23,698 bases of DNA, from assembly GCA_900548725.1 (NCBI GenBank), contig URLV01000017.1:1-23698 (forward strand), written 5' to 3'. The notes below the pieces were generated by a model. The model saw only the letters and a program-made list of their open reading frames with translations, made no database searches and was not told where the DNA came from. Numbering within the stretch: the first letter of the stretch is position 1; every line of letters begins with the position of its first letter. The stretch is from an uncultured Mycoplasmatota bacterium. GTDB taxonomy: Bacteria; Bacillota_I; Bacilli_A; RF39; UBA660. A program made the position numbers and the translations under genes. Below, piece after piece: positions 7,862 through 15,021 of the stretch.

Positions 7862-8773
7862 ATGATAGAATTTAAAAACACAAATAATTATAAAAGTACC
7901 AATTTAGATAACTTATTAAAAAAAGAGTATATTAAATCTTTAAAAGATGAAAAATTTAAAAAGTTAGTAAATAAATTAAAAATAACGGAAGAAGTCGGAA
8001 TGAAATATACATCTAAATTAGAACATACAATATGTGATTTAAAAAATTGTGAAGGTTGTAAAGGTTTAGTAGAGTGTAAAAATGAAGTAGTAGGTTGCGT
8101 ATATTATCCTAAAAAAGAAGAAGACAAATTGGAATTTAATTATGTAACTTGTAAGTATAAAAATAAGCAAATAGAAGAAGAAAATCGTAATAAAAGTATA
8201 TTATTTGGAGAAAGTGATTATATAAAAAATGCTACTATGAGTGATATATACTTAGATGATAAAAATAGAGTAGAATTAATAAAATACATAACTAACTTTT
8301 ATCATGAATATCCAAATACAAAAAAGGGATTATATTTACATGGTTCATTTGGCTCTGGTAAAACATATATAATAGCAGCATTATTAAATGAACTTGCGAG
8401 AAAAAATTATAAAACAATGATAATGTATTATCCTGAAATATTAAACAAATTAAAATCTACATTTGATACAAAAGAATCATTCAATGATACACTAGAATCC
8501 ATAAAAAAAGTAGATATATTACTCATAGATGATATAGGTGCTGAAACAGTAACAACTTGGAGTAGAGATGAAATACTAGGTACTATATTGCAATATAGAA
8601 TGGAACAAAATCTAAGTACTTTCTTTACGTCCAATCTTACATTAGAAGAGTTAGAAATACATCTAAGTTTGGTAAAAAATAATACAGATAAAGTAAAAGC
8701 AAGAAGGATAATAGAAAGAATAAAACAACTTACTAATAATATTGAATTAATTAGTAAAAATAGAAGAAACTAA
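7862..8773 (+). CDS. dnaI: Helicase loader ATPase DnaI
   Basis: A 303-residue AAA+ ATPase that loads the ring helicase onto DNA. The N-terminal zinc-binding region has C58, C63, C66, C72 and C79 (CEGCKGLVEC core). Walker A GSFGSGKT is at residues 161-168 and Walker B ILLIDDIG near 219-226, followed by the sensor-type FFTSN segment. ATG 7862 is chosen because AGGTG at 7851-7855 is 6 bases upstream; a GTG at 7853 is in frame but would lie inside that SD. The gap to dnaB is 5 bases, so the genes are coupled. A hairpin terminator overlaps the stop. Confidence 0.93.
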   Translation: MIEFKNTNNYKSTNLDNLLKKEYIKSLKDEKFKKLVNKLKITEEVGMKYTSKLEHTICDLKNCEGCKGLVECKNEVVGCVYYPKKEEDKLEFNYVTCKYKNKQIEEENRNKSILFGESDYIKNATMSDIYLDDKNRVELIKYITNFYHEYPNTKKGLYLHGSFGSGKTYIIAALLNELARKNYKTMIMYYPEILNKLKSTFDTKESFNDTLESIKKVDILLIDDIGAETVTTWSRDEILGTILQYRMEQNLSTFFTSNLTLEELEIHLSLVKNNTDKVKARRIIERIKQLTNNIELISKNRRN

Positions 8774-8791
8774 TTTACTTAGTTTTTTTTT
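8767..8791 (+). terminator. Terminator of dnaB-dnaI
   Basis: A perfect 7-bp stem AAACTAA/TTAGTTT with a 5-base loop and a run of Ts. The left arm contains the dnaI stop. Confidence 0.8.
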
Positions 8792-8793
8792 GA

Positions 8794-8817
8794 TGATATA
8801 ATTATATAGAGTAGGAG
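8794..8817 (+). promoter_or_regulatory. Extended -10 promoter and SD fused to the dnaI terminator
   Basis: TGATATAAT (8794-8802) begins three bases after the terminator T-run, and AGGAG at 8813-8817 follows. A -35 is not obvious and would have to lie in the hairpin's right arm. Confidence 0.55.
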
Positions 8818-8825
8818 TAATGCTT

Positions 8826-9314
8826 ATGGAAAACAAATCATTTTTAAGCAAATTTATATTCTTATTAATAATTCTAGTTTTAATAGGTGTAAGCGTATTC
8901 TTTTTTCTAAATAAACAAAAAGTAGATGCTGATATGAAAGACGTTGGGGTTATAACAAGTATGAATGTAGATACTTATGATGAAGATTTGTATGTATATA
9001 AATTAGACAATGATATATTATATGCTTCAAGTTATTTCTATAATAGTTACTATTTATCAAATAATGAAGTTGAATTTGATGAATATAAAATCGATGATAA
9101 TACTAAATTTTACTTAAAAACATTATCAAATACAGATAAAGATATAAATAATATAAAAATTACTTATGATCCAATTGATAGAGATCAATTTAACTATTTA
9201 TTGAAAAATTATACACTATTAAAAATATATATATGGAAAAATAAAGATGATTCTTGTAAAAATGTATTATTATATTCATCAAATAATATTCCTTTAGAGG
9301 TAGAACAATACTAA
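8826..9314 (+). CDS. Membrane-anchored extracytoplasmic protein, unknown
   Basis: 162 residues: a basic start, one transmembrane segment (about residues 9-29, FLLIILVLIGVSVFFFL), then a Tyr/Asp/Asn-rich soluble domain (about 130 residues) predicted to face outside. No lipobox and no known motif. ATG 8826 is preferred to ATG 8820 because the SD AGGAG (8813-8817) is 8 bases from the former and only 2 from the latter. The stop overlaps the start of the next gene by one base (TAATG), so the two proteins are probably made together and may work together. Confidence 0.7.
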   Translation: MENKSFLSKFIFLLIILVLIGVSVFFFLNKQKVDADMKDVGVITSMNVDTYDEDLYVYKLDNDILYASSYFYNSYYLSNNEVEFDEYKIDDNTKFYLKTLSNTDKDINNIKITYDPIDRDQFNYLLKNYTLLKIYIWKNKDDSCKNVLLYSSNNIPLEVEQY

Positions 9315-10594
9315 TGAAAAAATATAAAACATTAATAATATTTACATTGTTATTTATATTTACTTTTTTTGTAAACTTTTATGCAGTTAGCAATAACGAT
9401 TTGATATGGAATTATGGTTTTTGTCATAACGTTGCAAAAGGTTTAAAAATGTATAAAGACTTTAATATGGTAATTACTCCTTTATTTCCAACTATATTTG
9501 GTTTATTAATGAAATTATTTGGTAATAATACAATTATATTTTTTTTATTTAATACATTAGTACCATTAACAATATATTATATAGTTTATAAATATTATAA
9601 AAAAGTATTTATAGAAACAATTATATTAATTACTTTTATATCGATACCAAATTATAATTTATTATGTATGATGTTTTTATTTTTATTATTTATATTAGAA
9701 GATGAAAATAAAAATGATTATTTAATTGGTATTATATTAGGTTTAGTATTTTTAACAAAAAGTCCTATGGGTATATTAACTTTAGCATCATTATATTATA
9801 TAAAAGATATAAAAAAGATTATAAAAAGATTTATAGGTTTTATGATACCAAATATAATATACTTAATATATTTTTATATCAATAATACATTACTAGATTA
9901 TATTAATTATGCTTTTGGTAGTTTGTTTGATTTTGCTACAAAAAATGTTAGAAGTGGTGTAGGAATACTTATATTTGTAGCTTCTATAATATTAATTATA
10001 TATTTATATAAAAAGAAAAAAGATATTAAACTTATATATATATTATTATTTCAAATAATGAGTTATCCTATATTTAATGGAGTACATTTATTATATAGTG
10101 CTATACCACTAATATTTTATATTTTACTCAATATAGATAATAAATTATATATAAAATATAAAAAGTATTTAGCAATAGTATTGATATGTCCTATTATGTC
10201 TACCATATTACAAAATGTTTTTATAAATATGGAATATGGAACTAATGCATTAAAATATAAGAGGGTAGAAAGTAAATATTTAAACGACTCTAAAATATTA
10301 AAAGAACATATCAATAATTTTAACAATACATACTTTATAATGTATGAAGCATATTATAATAAATTATTATTAAATTTAGATATTAATAAATACGATGTTA
10401 TGTTAAGCGGCAATTTGGGATATAATGGAGAAGAAGAAACAATAAAATATTTTGATAAATTAAGTGTAGGTACTAAATTTATTCTTTATAAAAATTATGA
10501 AGGAGGACAAGCTCCTAAAAAGATATATGATCATATTACTAAAAATTATAGATTTAAAGATTCGTTCGATAAATATGTAGTATATGTAAAATAA
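9314..10594 (+). CDS. Multi-pass membrane protein resembling GT-C glycosyltransferases
   Basis: 426 residues with about ten hydrophobic helices and a soluble C-terminal domain of about 110 residues. After the first helix is a loop with SNNDLIWNYGF (D29), then AKGLKMYKDFNMVITPLFP. This resembles the first extracytoplasmic loop of GT39/ArnT-like lipid-linked-sugar transferases (acidic residue, G..Y.D, then P). That family usually glycosylates lipids, polymers or proteins at the outer face of the membrane. The match is at fold and pattern level only, and substrate is unknown. It is translationally coupled to the anchored protein upstream and ends at a terminator. Confidence 0.55.
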   Translation: MKKYKTLIIFTLLFIFTFFVNFYAVSNNDLIWNYGFCHNVAKGLKMYKDFNMVITPLFPTIFGLLMKLFGNNTIIFFLFNTLVPLTIYYIVYKYYKKVFIETIILITFISIPNYNLLCMMFLFLLFILEDENKNDYLIGIILGLVFLTKSPMGILTLASLYYIKDIKKIIKRFIGFMIPNIIYLIYFYINNTLLDYINYAFGSLFDFATKNVRSGVGILIFVASIILIIYLYKKKKDIKLIYILLFQIMSYPIFNGVHLLYSAIPLIFYILLNIDNKLYIKYKKYLAIVLICPIMSTILQNVFINMEYGTNALKYKRVESKYLNDSKILKEHINNFNNTYFIMYEAYYNKLLLNLDINKYDVMLSGNLGYNGEEETIKYFDKLSVGTKFILYKNYEGGQAPKKIYDHITKNYRFKDSFDKYVVYVK

Positions 10595-10599
10595 ATTTT

Positions 10600-10624
10600 A
10601 AGAAAGCAACAAACTTTCTTTTTT
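10600..10624 (+). terminator. Terminator of the GT-C-like operon
   Basis: A 7-bp stem AAGAAAG/CTTTCTT with a 7-base loop and a run of six Ts. Confidence 0.8.
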
Positions 10625-10628
10625 AATT

Positions 10629-10659
10629 AAAAAAACAAATAAATTTATCTATTTGTTTT
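10629..10659 (-). terminator. Terminator of spoIVA
   Basis: A 10-bp perfect stem AAAACAAATA/TATTTGTTTT with an 8-base loop, followed on the minus strand by seven Ts. Confidence 0.85.
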
Positions 10660-10666
10660 AAAAAAT

Positions 10667-12145
10667 TTATATAACAATAGCAATTAGATTATTAGAACCT
10701 TTATTTACTATTTTAGTAGCAGTAGTTGATAATTTATAACGTGTCGCTTCAGGCATCATTGAAAGTTTTGCTTGAATACCTTCTTTAACTATTTCATCTA
10801 AACTTCTACCAAATATTTCACTTTTCCAAATATTTGATGGTTCAGTTTCATAATCTTTCATAATATAATCTATTAATTCTTTACTTTGTAGTTCAGTACC
10901 AATAATAGGTTCAAAAGAACTCTCAACATCGACTTTTAATAAATGTATACTACTAGCAACTGCTTTTAACTTAACTCCATATCTGCTTCCTTGTTTAATA
11001 ATTTCTGGAGTTTCCAGTTTCATGTCTTTTAAGGTTGGATACACAATTCCATATCCTGTATTCTTAGCCATTTTAATAGCATTTTTAATACTTTCAGTTT
11101 CTTCTCTATTATTAGAATAATCAGAGAATATTTTTAAAAGTCCAGCTTTTGATAATTCTACATCACCCATAATACTTTTTAAAATTTCATTATACAATTC
11201 ATCACTACTATTTAAATTTAATGTAACTATACCATTACCACTATCTAAATTGCTAATATAAGCTTCTTTAATGTAAGGGCTATCCTTAAAATATTCTATC
11301 ATATTATCTACATCTTTTACTTTTTCTATATTAGTAACACATTCCTTAATTTTAGATAAATAATGTTTTTTAACATCATTATTTTTATCTAGTACATGTA
11401 TCCATTCAGGTATTTTTATAGAAACATCATTGATAGGAAATTCATATAATGCACTTCTTAAAATATTTGTCATATCAATATCATTCATATTTTCTATGTC
11501 CATATTTATTACAGGTACATCATAATTATTTGATATTTCATTTTTAATATTTATAGTCGCATCACTATTTGGATGAGTACTATTAAGTATTACTATGAAT
11601 GGTTTATTAATAGTTTTTAATTCTGTAATTACTTTTTCTTCAGCTTCTATATAGTCATTTCTACCCAATGTTCCGATAGAACCATCAGTAGTTACAACTA
11701 TACCAATTGTTGCATGATCTTTAATTACTTTTTCAGTACCAATCTCAGCTGCTTCTACAAAAGGTATTTCCTCTTCATACCATGGAGTTTTAACTAATCT
11801 TGGGTTGCCTAGTTCATCTTGAAAACCACTTGCACCTTCACTAACGTAACCAACACAATCAATTAATTTAATGTTAGTTTCAAAATCATCAATTTTTATA
11901 TTTGCACCATTTGAAGGAACAAACTTTGGCTCAGTAGTCATAATTGTTTTACCAGTACTACTTTGAGGTATTTCATCAAGACACATTTTTTTATCATTTT
12001 CATCTTTTATATTTGGAATAACTAAATTTTCAATTACTTTTTTTATGAATGTACTTTTTCCAGTTCTAACAGCCCCAACAACTCCTAAGTAAATACATCC
12101 TTGTCCTCTAATTGAAATATTCTCTATAATCTCTTTCTTTTCCAT
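10667..12145 (-). CDS. spoIVA: Stage IV sporulation protein A, spore coat morphogenetic ATPase
   Basis: 492 residues, the same length as B. subtilis SpoIVA as I remember it, and nearly collinear with it. SpoIVA polymerises with ATP hydrolysis on the outer forespore surface and forms the platform for coat and cortex assembly. Visible: Walker A GAVRTGKS (24-31), the GKTIMTTEPKFVPSNGA block, IDCVGY, TPWYEEEIPFVEAAEIGTEK, the middle NTPase-like domain, and the conserved C-terminal GRSLDEIVKEGIQAKLSMMP with the short hydrophobic end LIAIVI. It is monocistronic between its own hairpin and a possible sigma-E-type promoter. SpoIVA is a strong marker of endospore formation. Confidence 0.97.
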   Translation of the reverse strand: MEKKEIIENISIRGQGCIYLGVVGAVRTGKSTFIKKVIENLVIPNIKDENDKKMCLDEIPQSSTGKTIMTTEPKFVPSNGANIKIDDFETNIKLIDCVGYVSEGASGFQDELGNPRLVKTPWYEEEIPFVEAAEIGTEKVIKDHATIGIVVTTDGSIGTLGRNDYIEAEEKVITELKTINKPFIVILNSTHPNSDATINIKNEISNNYDVPVINMDIENMNDIDMTNILRSALYEFPINDVSIKIPEWIHVLDKNNDVKKHYLSKIKECVTNIEKVKDVDNMIEYFKDSPYIKEAYISNLDSGNGIVTLNLNSSDELYNEILKSIMGDVELSKAGLLKIFSDYSNNREETESIKNAIKMAKNTGYGIVYPTLKDMKLETPEIIKQGSRYGVKLKAVASSIHLLKVDVESSFEPIIGTELQSKELIDYIMKDYETEPSNIWKSEIFGRSLDEIVKEGIQAKLSMMPEATRYKLSTTATKIVNKGSNNLIAIVI

Positions 12146-12167
12146 AAGTTCACTAACCTTTCAATGA

Positions 12168-12195
12168 ATAATATGTATTAAATAATATTTTATTC
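12168..12195 (-). promoter_or_regulatory. Possible sigma-E-type promoter of spoIVA
   Basis: On the minus strand, GAATAAA (12189-12195) and CATATTAT (12168-12175) are separated by 13 bases. This approximates the mother-cell sigma-E pattern (ATA element, CATA-type -10), although the spacer is about one base short of what I remember. The predicted start falls just before AAAGG at 12157-12161. Confidence 0.3.
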
Positions 12196-12226
12196 AAAAA
12201 AAATAATATCTGTTACTAAGATATTA
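12196..12226 (-). terminator. Terminator of the MazF/PemK-like gene
   Basis: An 8-bp perfect stem TAATATCT/AGATATTA with a 7-base loop, followed on the minus strand by eight Ts. The stop codon lies in the stem. Confidence 0.85.
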
Positions 12227-12730
12227 CTTTTTATAATTTTTTTTTAATTCTTTTCTCTTTAATTTCTTTAATTTTTGCTTTTCTTTATATGCTTTTTTTA
12301 GTTCATTTTTTTCTTTATCAATAATATCATTTATCATAATTTTTATAAAATCATATAATTCTTTTTGAACTTCATCAACTTCTAAATGTAAAACTTTATC
12401 ATATATTCTATATAAAAGATTTTTTTCTAAAGAAAGCCCCGTAGAATTAATAATTTCATCTTTATACAAATATATAGAATCAATTTTAGCACAGCATAAT
12501 TTTGTAGTACTTAATATTGCAGATGGCATATAAACATGATTAGGTGATATTAATTTAGAATGTACACCTCTAGTTGCATTAGTAATAGGAACAGTACAAT
12601 AATATAATTCATTATTTTTATCTAAATATGAAAATAATACTATAGATAGTCTATTTTCCTTATTATCATCAAAATTAACTTTATTAATCATAGTCTTTTT
12701 TTGTGTAACAATTTCTCCTGGTTTTAGCAT
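12224..12730 (-). CDS. MazF/PemK-like protein with lysine-rich C-terminal tail
   Basis: 168 residues from ATG 12730, chosen because AAGGGGG lies 7 bases upstream; the frame stays open further upstream but without an SD. The first about 110 residues fit the small SH3-like barrel of MazF/PemK: MLKPGEIV start, RLSIVLFSYLDKN, then CTVPITNATRGVHSKLI and a later KIDSIYLYKDEI strand. Typical MazF toxins are mRNA interferases of about 110-120 residues. This one carries an extra, highly charged C-terminal helix (ELKKAYKEKQKLKKLKRKEL), which could bind nucleic acid or ribosomes. No antitoxin gene is adjacent. The catalytic Arg/Thr or Ser cannot be assigned with certainty, so RNA cleavage is inference. 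Confidence 0.45.
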   Translation of the reverse strand: MLKPGEIVTQKKTMINKVNFDDNKENRLSIVLFSYLDKNNELYYCTVPITNATRGVHSKLISPNHVYMPSAILSTTKLCCAKIDSIYLYKDEIINSTGLSLEKNLLYRIYDKVLHLEVDEVQKELYDFIKIMINDIIDKEKNELKKAYKEKQKLKKLKRKELKKNYKK

Positions 12731-12755
12731 AACATTTCCCCCTTGCGTGATATGT

Positions 12756-12784
12756 ATTATATTACAAAAATTTAATAAAAGCAA
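12756..12784 (-). promoter_or_regulatory. Probable promoter of the MazF/PemK-like gene
   Basis: On the minus strand, TTGCTT (12779-12784), a 17-base spacer and a perfect TATAAT (12756-12761) precede the strong SD. Confidence 0.5.
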
Positions 12785-12839
12785 TATAATTCGACAAATA
12801 AAACATATATTATATTTTATTATAAATATAGGTGATTTA

Positions 12840-13262
12840 ATGAAAAAAATTATTAAAATTATAATTATATTTTTATTAGGAATATTAAGTGGTTATTATA
12901 TATGTATTAATAATCCAAAAAAAATATTTGATACTTCATATAAAGCATTTCAAGTAGGAGTATACACTACAGAAGAGCTTGCAAATACTTATAAGTCAAA
13001 ATATAAAAATGCTATCATTATAAAAGATAATGAATTATATAGAGTTTACGTTGCAATATTAAGAAAAGATAATAATATTGAAAGTATGTCCAATTATTTA
13101 AATAAAAATAATATTGATTATTATATACGTAATATTAGTATAAGTGATAAAAATTTAAAAAAAACTATAGATGAATATGAAAATATTATGAGCAATGATT
13201 CTGAAGTTGTATTTTTAGAAATAAATAAAATGATTATGGAAAGATATGAGGAAAGTATATGA
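12840..13262 (+). CDS. Membrane-anchored SPOR-domain protein in the spoIIB position
   Basis: 140 residues. ATG 12840 follows AGGTG at 12830-12834; an earlier in-frame ATG at 12747 has no SD. One transmembrane helix (residues 5-25) is followed by a SPOR-like repeat: AFQVGVYTTEELANTYKSKY, a second half with LYRVYVAILRKDNNIESMSN, then LNKNNIDYYIRNI. SPOR domains bind denuded glycan strands at division septa. In B. subtilis the gene before maf-radC-mreBCD is spoIIB, a SPOR-domain protein of septal engulfment; the same neighbourhood here suggests a short SpoIIB counterpart. The stop overlaps radC by four bases (ATGA). Confidence 0.6.
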   Translation: MKKIIKIIIIFLLGILSGYYICINNPKKIFDTSYKAFQVGVYTTEELANTYKSKYKNAIIIKDNELYRVYVAILRKDNNIESMSNYLNKNNIDYYIRNISISDKNLKKTIDEYENIMSNDSEVVFLEINKMIMERYEESI

Positions 13263-13933
13263 AATTGAAAGAGTTACCAATAAACGAATTGCCAAGAGAA
13301 AGACTTATTAAGGTAGGAGAAACTAATTTAACTAATGAAGAATTATTATCTATTATAATTAGGACTGGTACTAAGGATACATCTGTTAAAGAAGTATCAA
13401 ATAATATATTAAGTAAAGTAAGTTCCATAAATGATTTAAATAATATTACGTTAGAAGAATTATCTAATATTAAAGGAGTAGGGATAGTTAAAGCAATAAC
13501 AATAAAAGCTAGTATTGAATTTGGCAAAAGAGTAAGTAATACAGAAATAAATAATATGATGAAATTAAATAATAGTGATATAATACATAATACTTTTAAA
13601 AGTATGTTTATAGGTTTAAAACAAGAAAGATTACTAGCAATATATTTAGATAATAAAAAAAGATTAATAAATTATAAAATAATTACAATAGGTACTAAAG
13701 ATCAAACTATATTACATCCAAGAGATATTATATATAATGCTATAAAATGTAATGCTAGTGGAGTTATAATTATACATAATCATCCTTCAAATGATATAAC
13801 TCCTAGTAAAGCAGATATAGAAATGACTAATATATTAATTAATTCATGTAATATAGTTGGAATACCTCTTTTAGATCATTTAATAACAAATACAAAAGAA
13901 TATTATAGTTTTTTTAAGGAGAATAATATATGA
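13259..13933 (+). CDS. radC: RadC/JAB-domain protein
   Basis: 224 residues, the usual length. An N-terminal helix-hairpin-helix (IKGVGIVKA, 71-79) precedes the JAMM/MPN(+) metal site HNHPSNDITPSKAD (173-186; H173, H175, D186), with the catalytic-type Glu region near KQERLLAIYL. The old link with DNA repair is poorly supported and the biochemical role is uncertain. Overlaps of four bases on both sides tie it to the SPOR gene and mreC; radC next to mre genes is classic Bacilli order. Confidence 0.93.
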   Translation: MKLKELPINELPRERLIKVGETNLTNEELLSIIIRTGTKDTSVKEVSNNILSKVSSINDLNNITLEELSNIKGVGIVKAITIKASIEFGKRVSNTEINNMMKLNNSDIIHNTFKSMFIGLKQERLLAIYLDNKKRLINYKIITIGTKDQTILHPRDIIYNAIKCNASGVIIIHNHPSNDITPSKADIEMTNILINSCNIVGIPLLDHLITNTKEYYSFFKENNI

Positions 13934-14598
13934 AAAAATTAGGAATATATATAATTATTTTTATATTAGTAATATTATTTAGAGATAATATATGTTTCTT
14001 TTATGGTAATGTATTAGGAATATTTAAATTAGATAATAATTATTATGAAAGTATTATAACTTTAAAAGATGAAAAAATAGAATATTTAGAAAATGAAATT
14101 AATAGTATTACTGAATTTAGTAAGAATTTAGATAAAATAGACTATAACTATAAAGTATCTAAAATAGTATATAAAGAATCATATAATATAGGTAAATATA
14201 AAGTACAGTATGGTAAAGATAACAATATTGATATTGGTATGGGTGTTACAAATGAATTTGGTCTTATAGGTAAAATTACTAAAGTAGATAACAAAACTAG
14301 TGAATTAACAACTATTAAAGATTTAAAAGATTTAAGTGTGGTAGTTAATGATAGTTATGGTAAATTAAATTATGATTATGAAACTAATACATTTACTATA
14401 TCTGATATAAGTAATTATGATAAAGTGTATGTTAATGATTTAGTATACACTAGTGGATATGGTACTATAAAAGAAAAATTATTAATAGGTAAAGTTATTA
14501 AAGTAGACAATAGTGATATATCAAAAAAAGTAATGATTAATACTGTAGTAGATTTTAATAATTTAAATTATGTATTGATAGTAGGTGATATCAAATGA
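13930..14598 (+). CDS. mreC: Rod shape-determining protein MreC
   Basis: 222 residues, at the short end for MreC. One N-terminal transmembrane helix (residues 5-19), a short coiled coil (about 43-62, LKDEKIEYLENEI), then the two beta-barrel region with GMGVTNEFGLIGKITKVDN and LVYTSGYGTIKEKLLIGKV. MreC is the periplasmic-side scaffold of the elongasome that coordinates PBP2/RodA. Start ATGA overlaps the radC stop and the end overlaps mreD. No mreB is present upstream, unlike in B. subtilis. Confidence 0.9.
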   Translation: MKKLGIYIIIFILVILFRDNICFFYGNVLGIFKLDNNYYESIITLKDEKIEYLENEINSITEFSKNLDKIDYNYKVSKIVYKESYNIGKYKVQYGKDNNIDIGMGVTNEFGLIGKITKVDNKTSELTTIKDLKDLSVVVNDSYGKLNYDYETNTFTISDISNYDKVYVNDLVYTSGYGTIKEKLLIGKVIKVDNSDISKKVMINTVVDFNNLNYVLIVGDIK

Positions 14599-14966
14599 TA
14601 ATATTAGATAACTTAACAAATAATTATTTAAATATATTATCTTGTCTTATAATATTAAATATATTTTATTTAACTAAGTATAAATACTTTACTATATTAA
14701 TTATAGATACTTTATTAAATAGAATACCATATATATCTTTAATAATATTAATACTTTATTTTTTTAATAAAATTATATTTAAAAAAATAATAAATAATAG
14801 TACTAATAAATTTATATTTAGTATTATATATTATTTTATATTTATATCTATACTTTATTTTATAAATAGGTATAATTTCACTTTTAAATATTATTTATAT
14901 TTAAACATATTTTCTTTCATCTATAATATATTAATTTATTATATTTATATATTTTATAAAAATTAA
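14595..14966 (+). CDS. Short MreD-like membrane protein
   Basis: 123 residues and almost entirely hydrophobic, with about four helices (for example YISLIILILYFF). MreD is normally about 160-180 residues. Sequence identity is too low for me to recognise MreD directly, so the call rests on position: a four-base overlap after mreC, where mreD always lies, plus topology. It may be a reduced MreD lacking one or two helices. A weak hairpin and T-run follow. Confidence 0.6.
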   Translation: MIILDNLTNNYLNILSCLIILNIFYLTKYKYFTILIIDTLLNRIPYISLIILILYFFNKIIFKKIINNSTNKFIFSIIYYFIFISILYFINRYNFTFKYYLYLNIFSFIYNILIYYIYIFYKN

Positions 14967-14986
14967 TATTGTTATAGTTTTTTTTT
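14959..14986 (+). terminator. Weak terminator of the radC-mre operon
   Basis: A 7-bp stem AAAATTA/TAGTTTT (one G-U pair), a 9-base loop and about nine Ts. The mreD-like stop lies at the base of the hairpin. Confidence 0.5.
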
Positions 14987-14988
14987 AA

Positions 14989-15013
14989 TGATATAATCTT
15001 ATTAGAATAGAGG
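14989..15013 (+). promoter_or_regulatory. Extended -10 promoter and SD of the pilin pair
   Basis: TGATATAAT (14989-14997) comes two bases after the terminator T-run, and AGAGG at 15009-15013 is 8 bases before the ATG. No clear -35. Confidence 0.55.
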
Positions 15014-15021
15014 TTATATGT

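Noticed and set aside
7097..8634. Long minus-strand frames inside dnaB and dnaI
   Set aside because: They are antisense shadows of well-supported genes, hydrophobic low-complexity translations without SDs.
12747..12839. N-terminal extension of the SPOR protein from ATG 12747
   Set aside because: It has no SD, overlaps the promoter of the divergent gene, and the transmembrane start with AGGTG at 12830 is clearly better.
7854..14598. Possible mycoplasma-type code with UGA as Trp, suggested by the extreme AT content
   Set aside because: TGA ends dnaB and forms the ATGA overlaps into radC, mreC and the mreD-like gene, and Trp is always TGG in the genes read.
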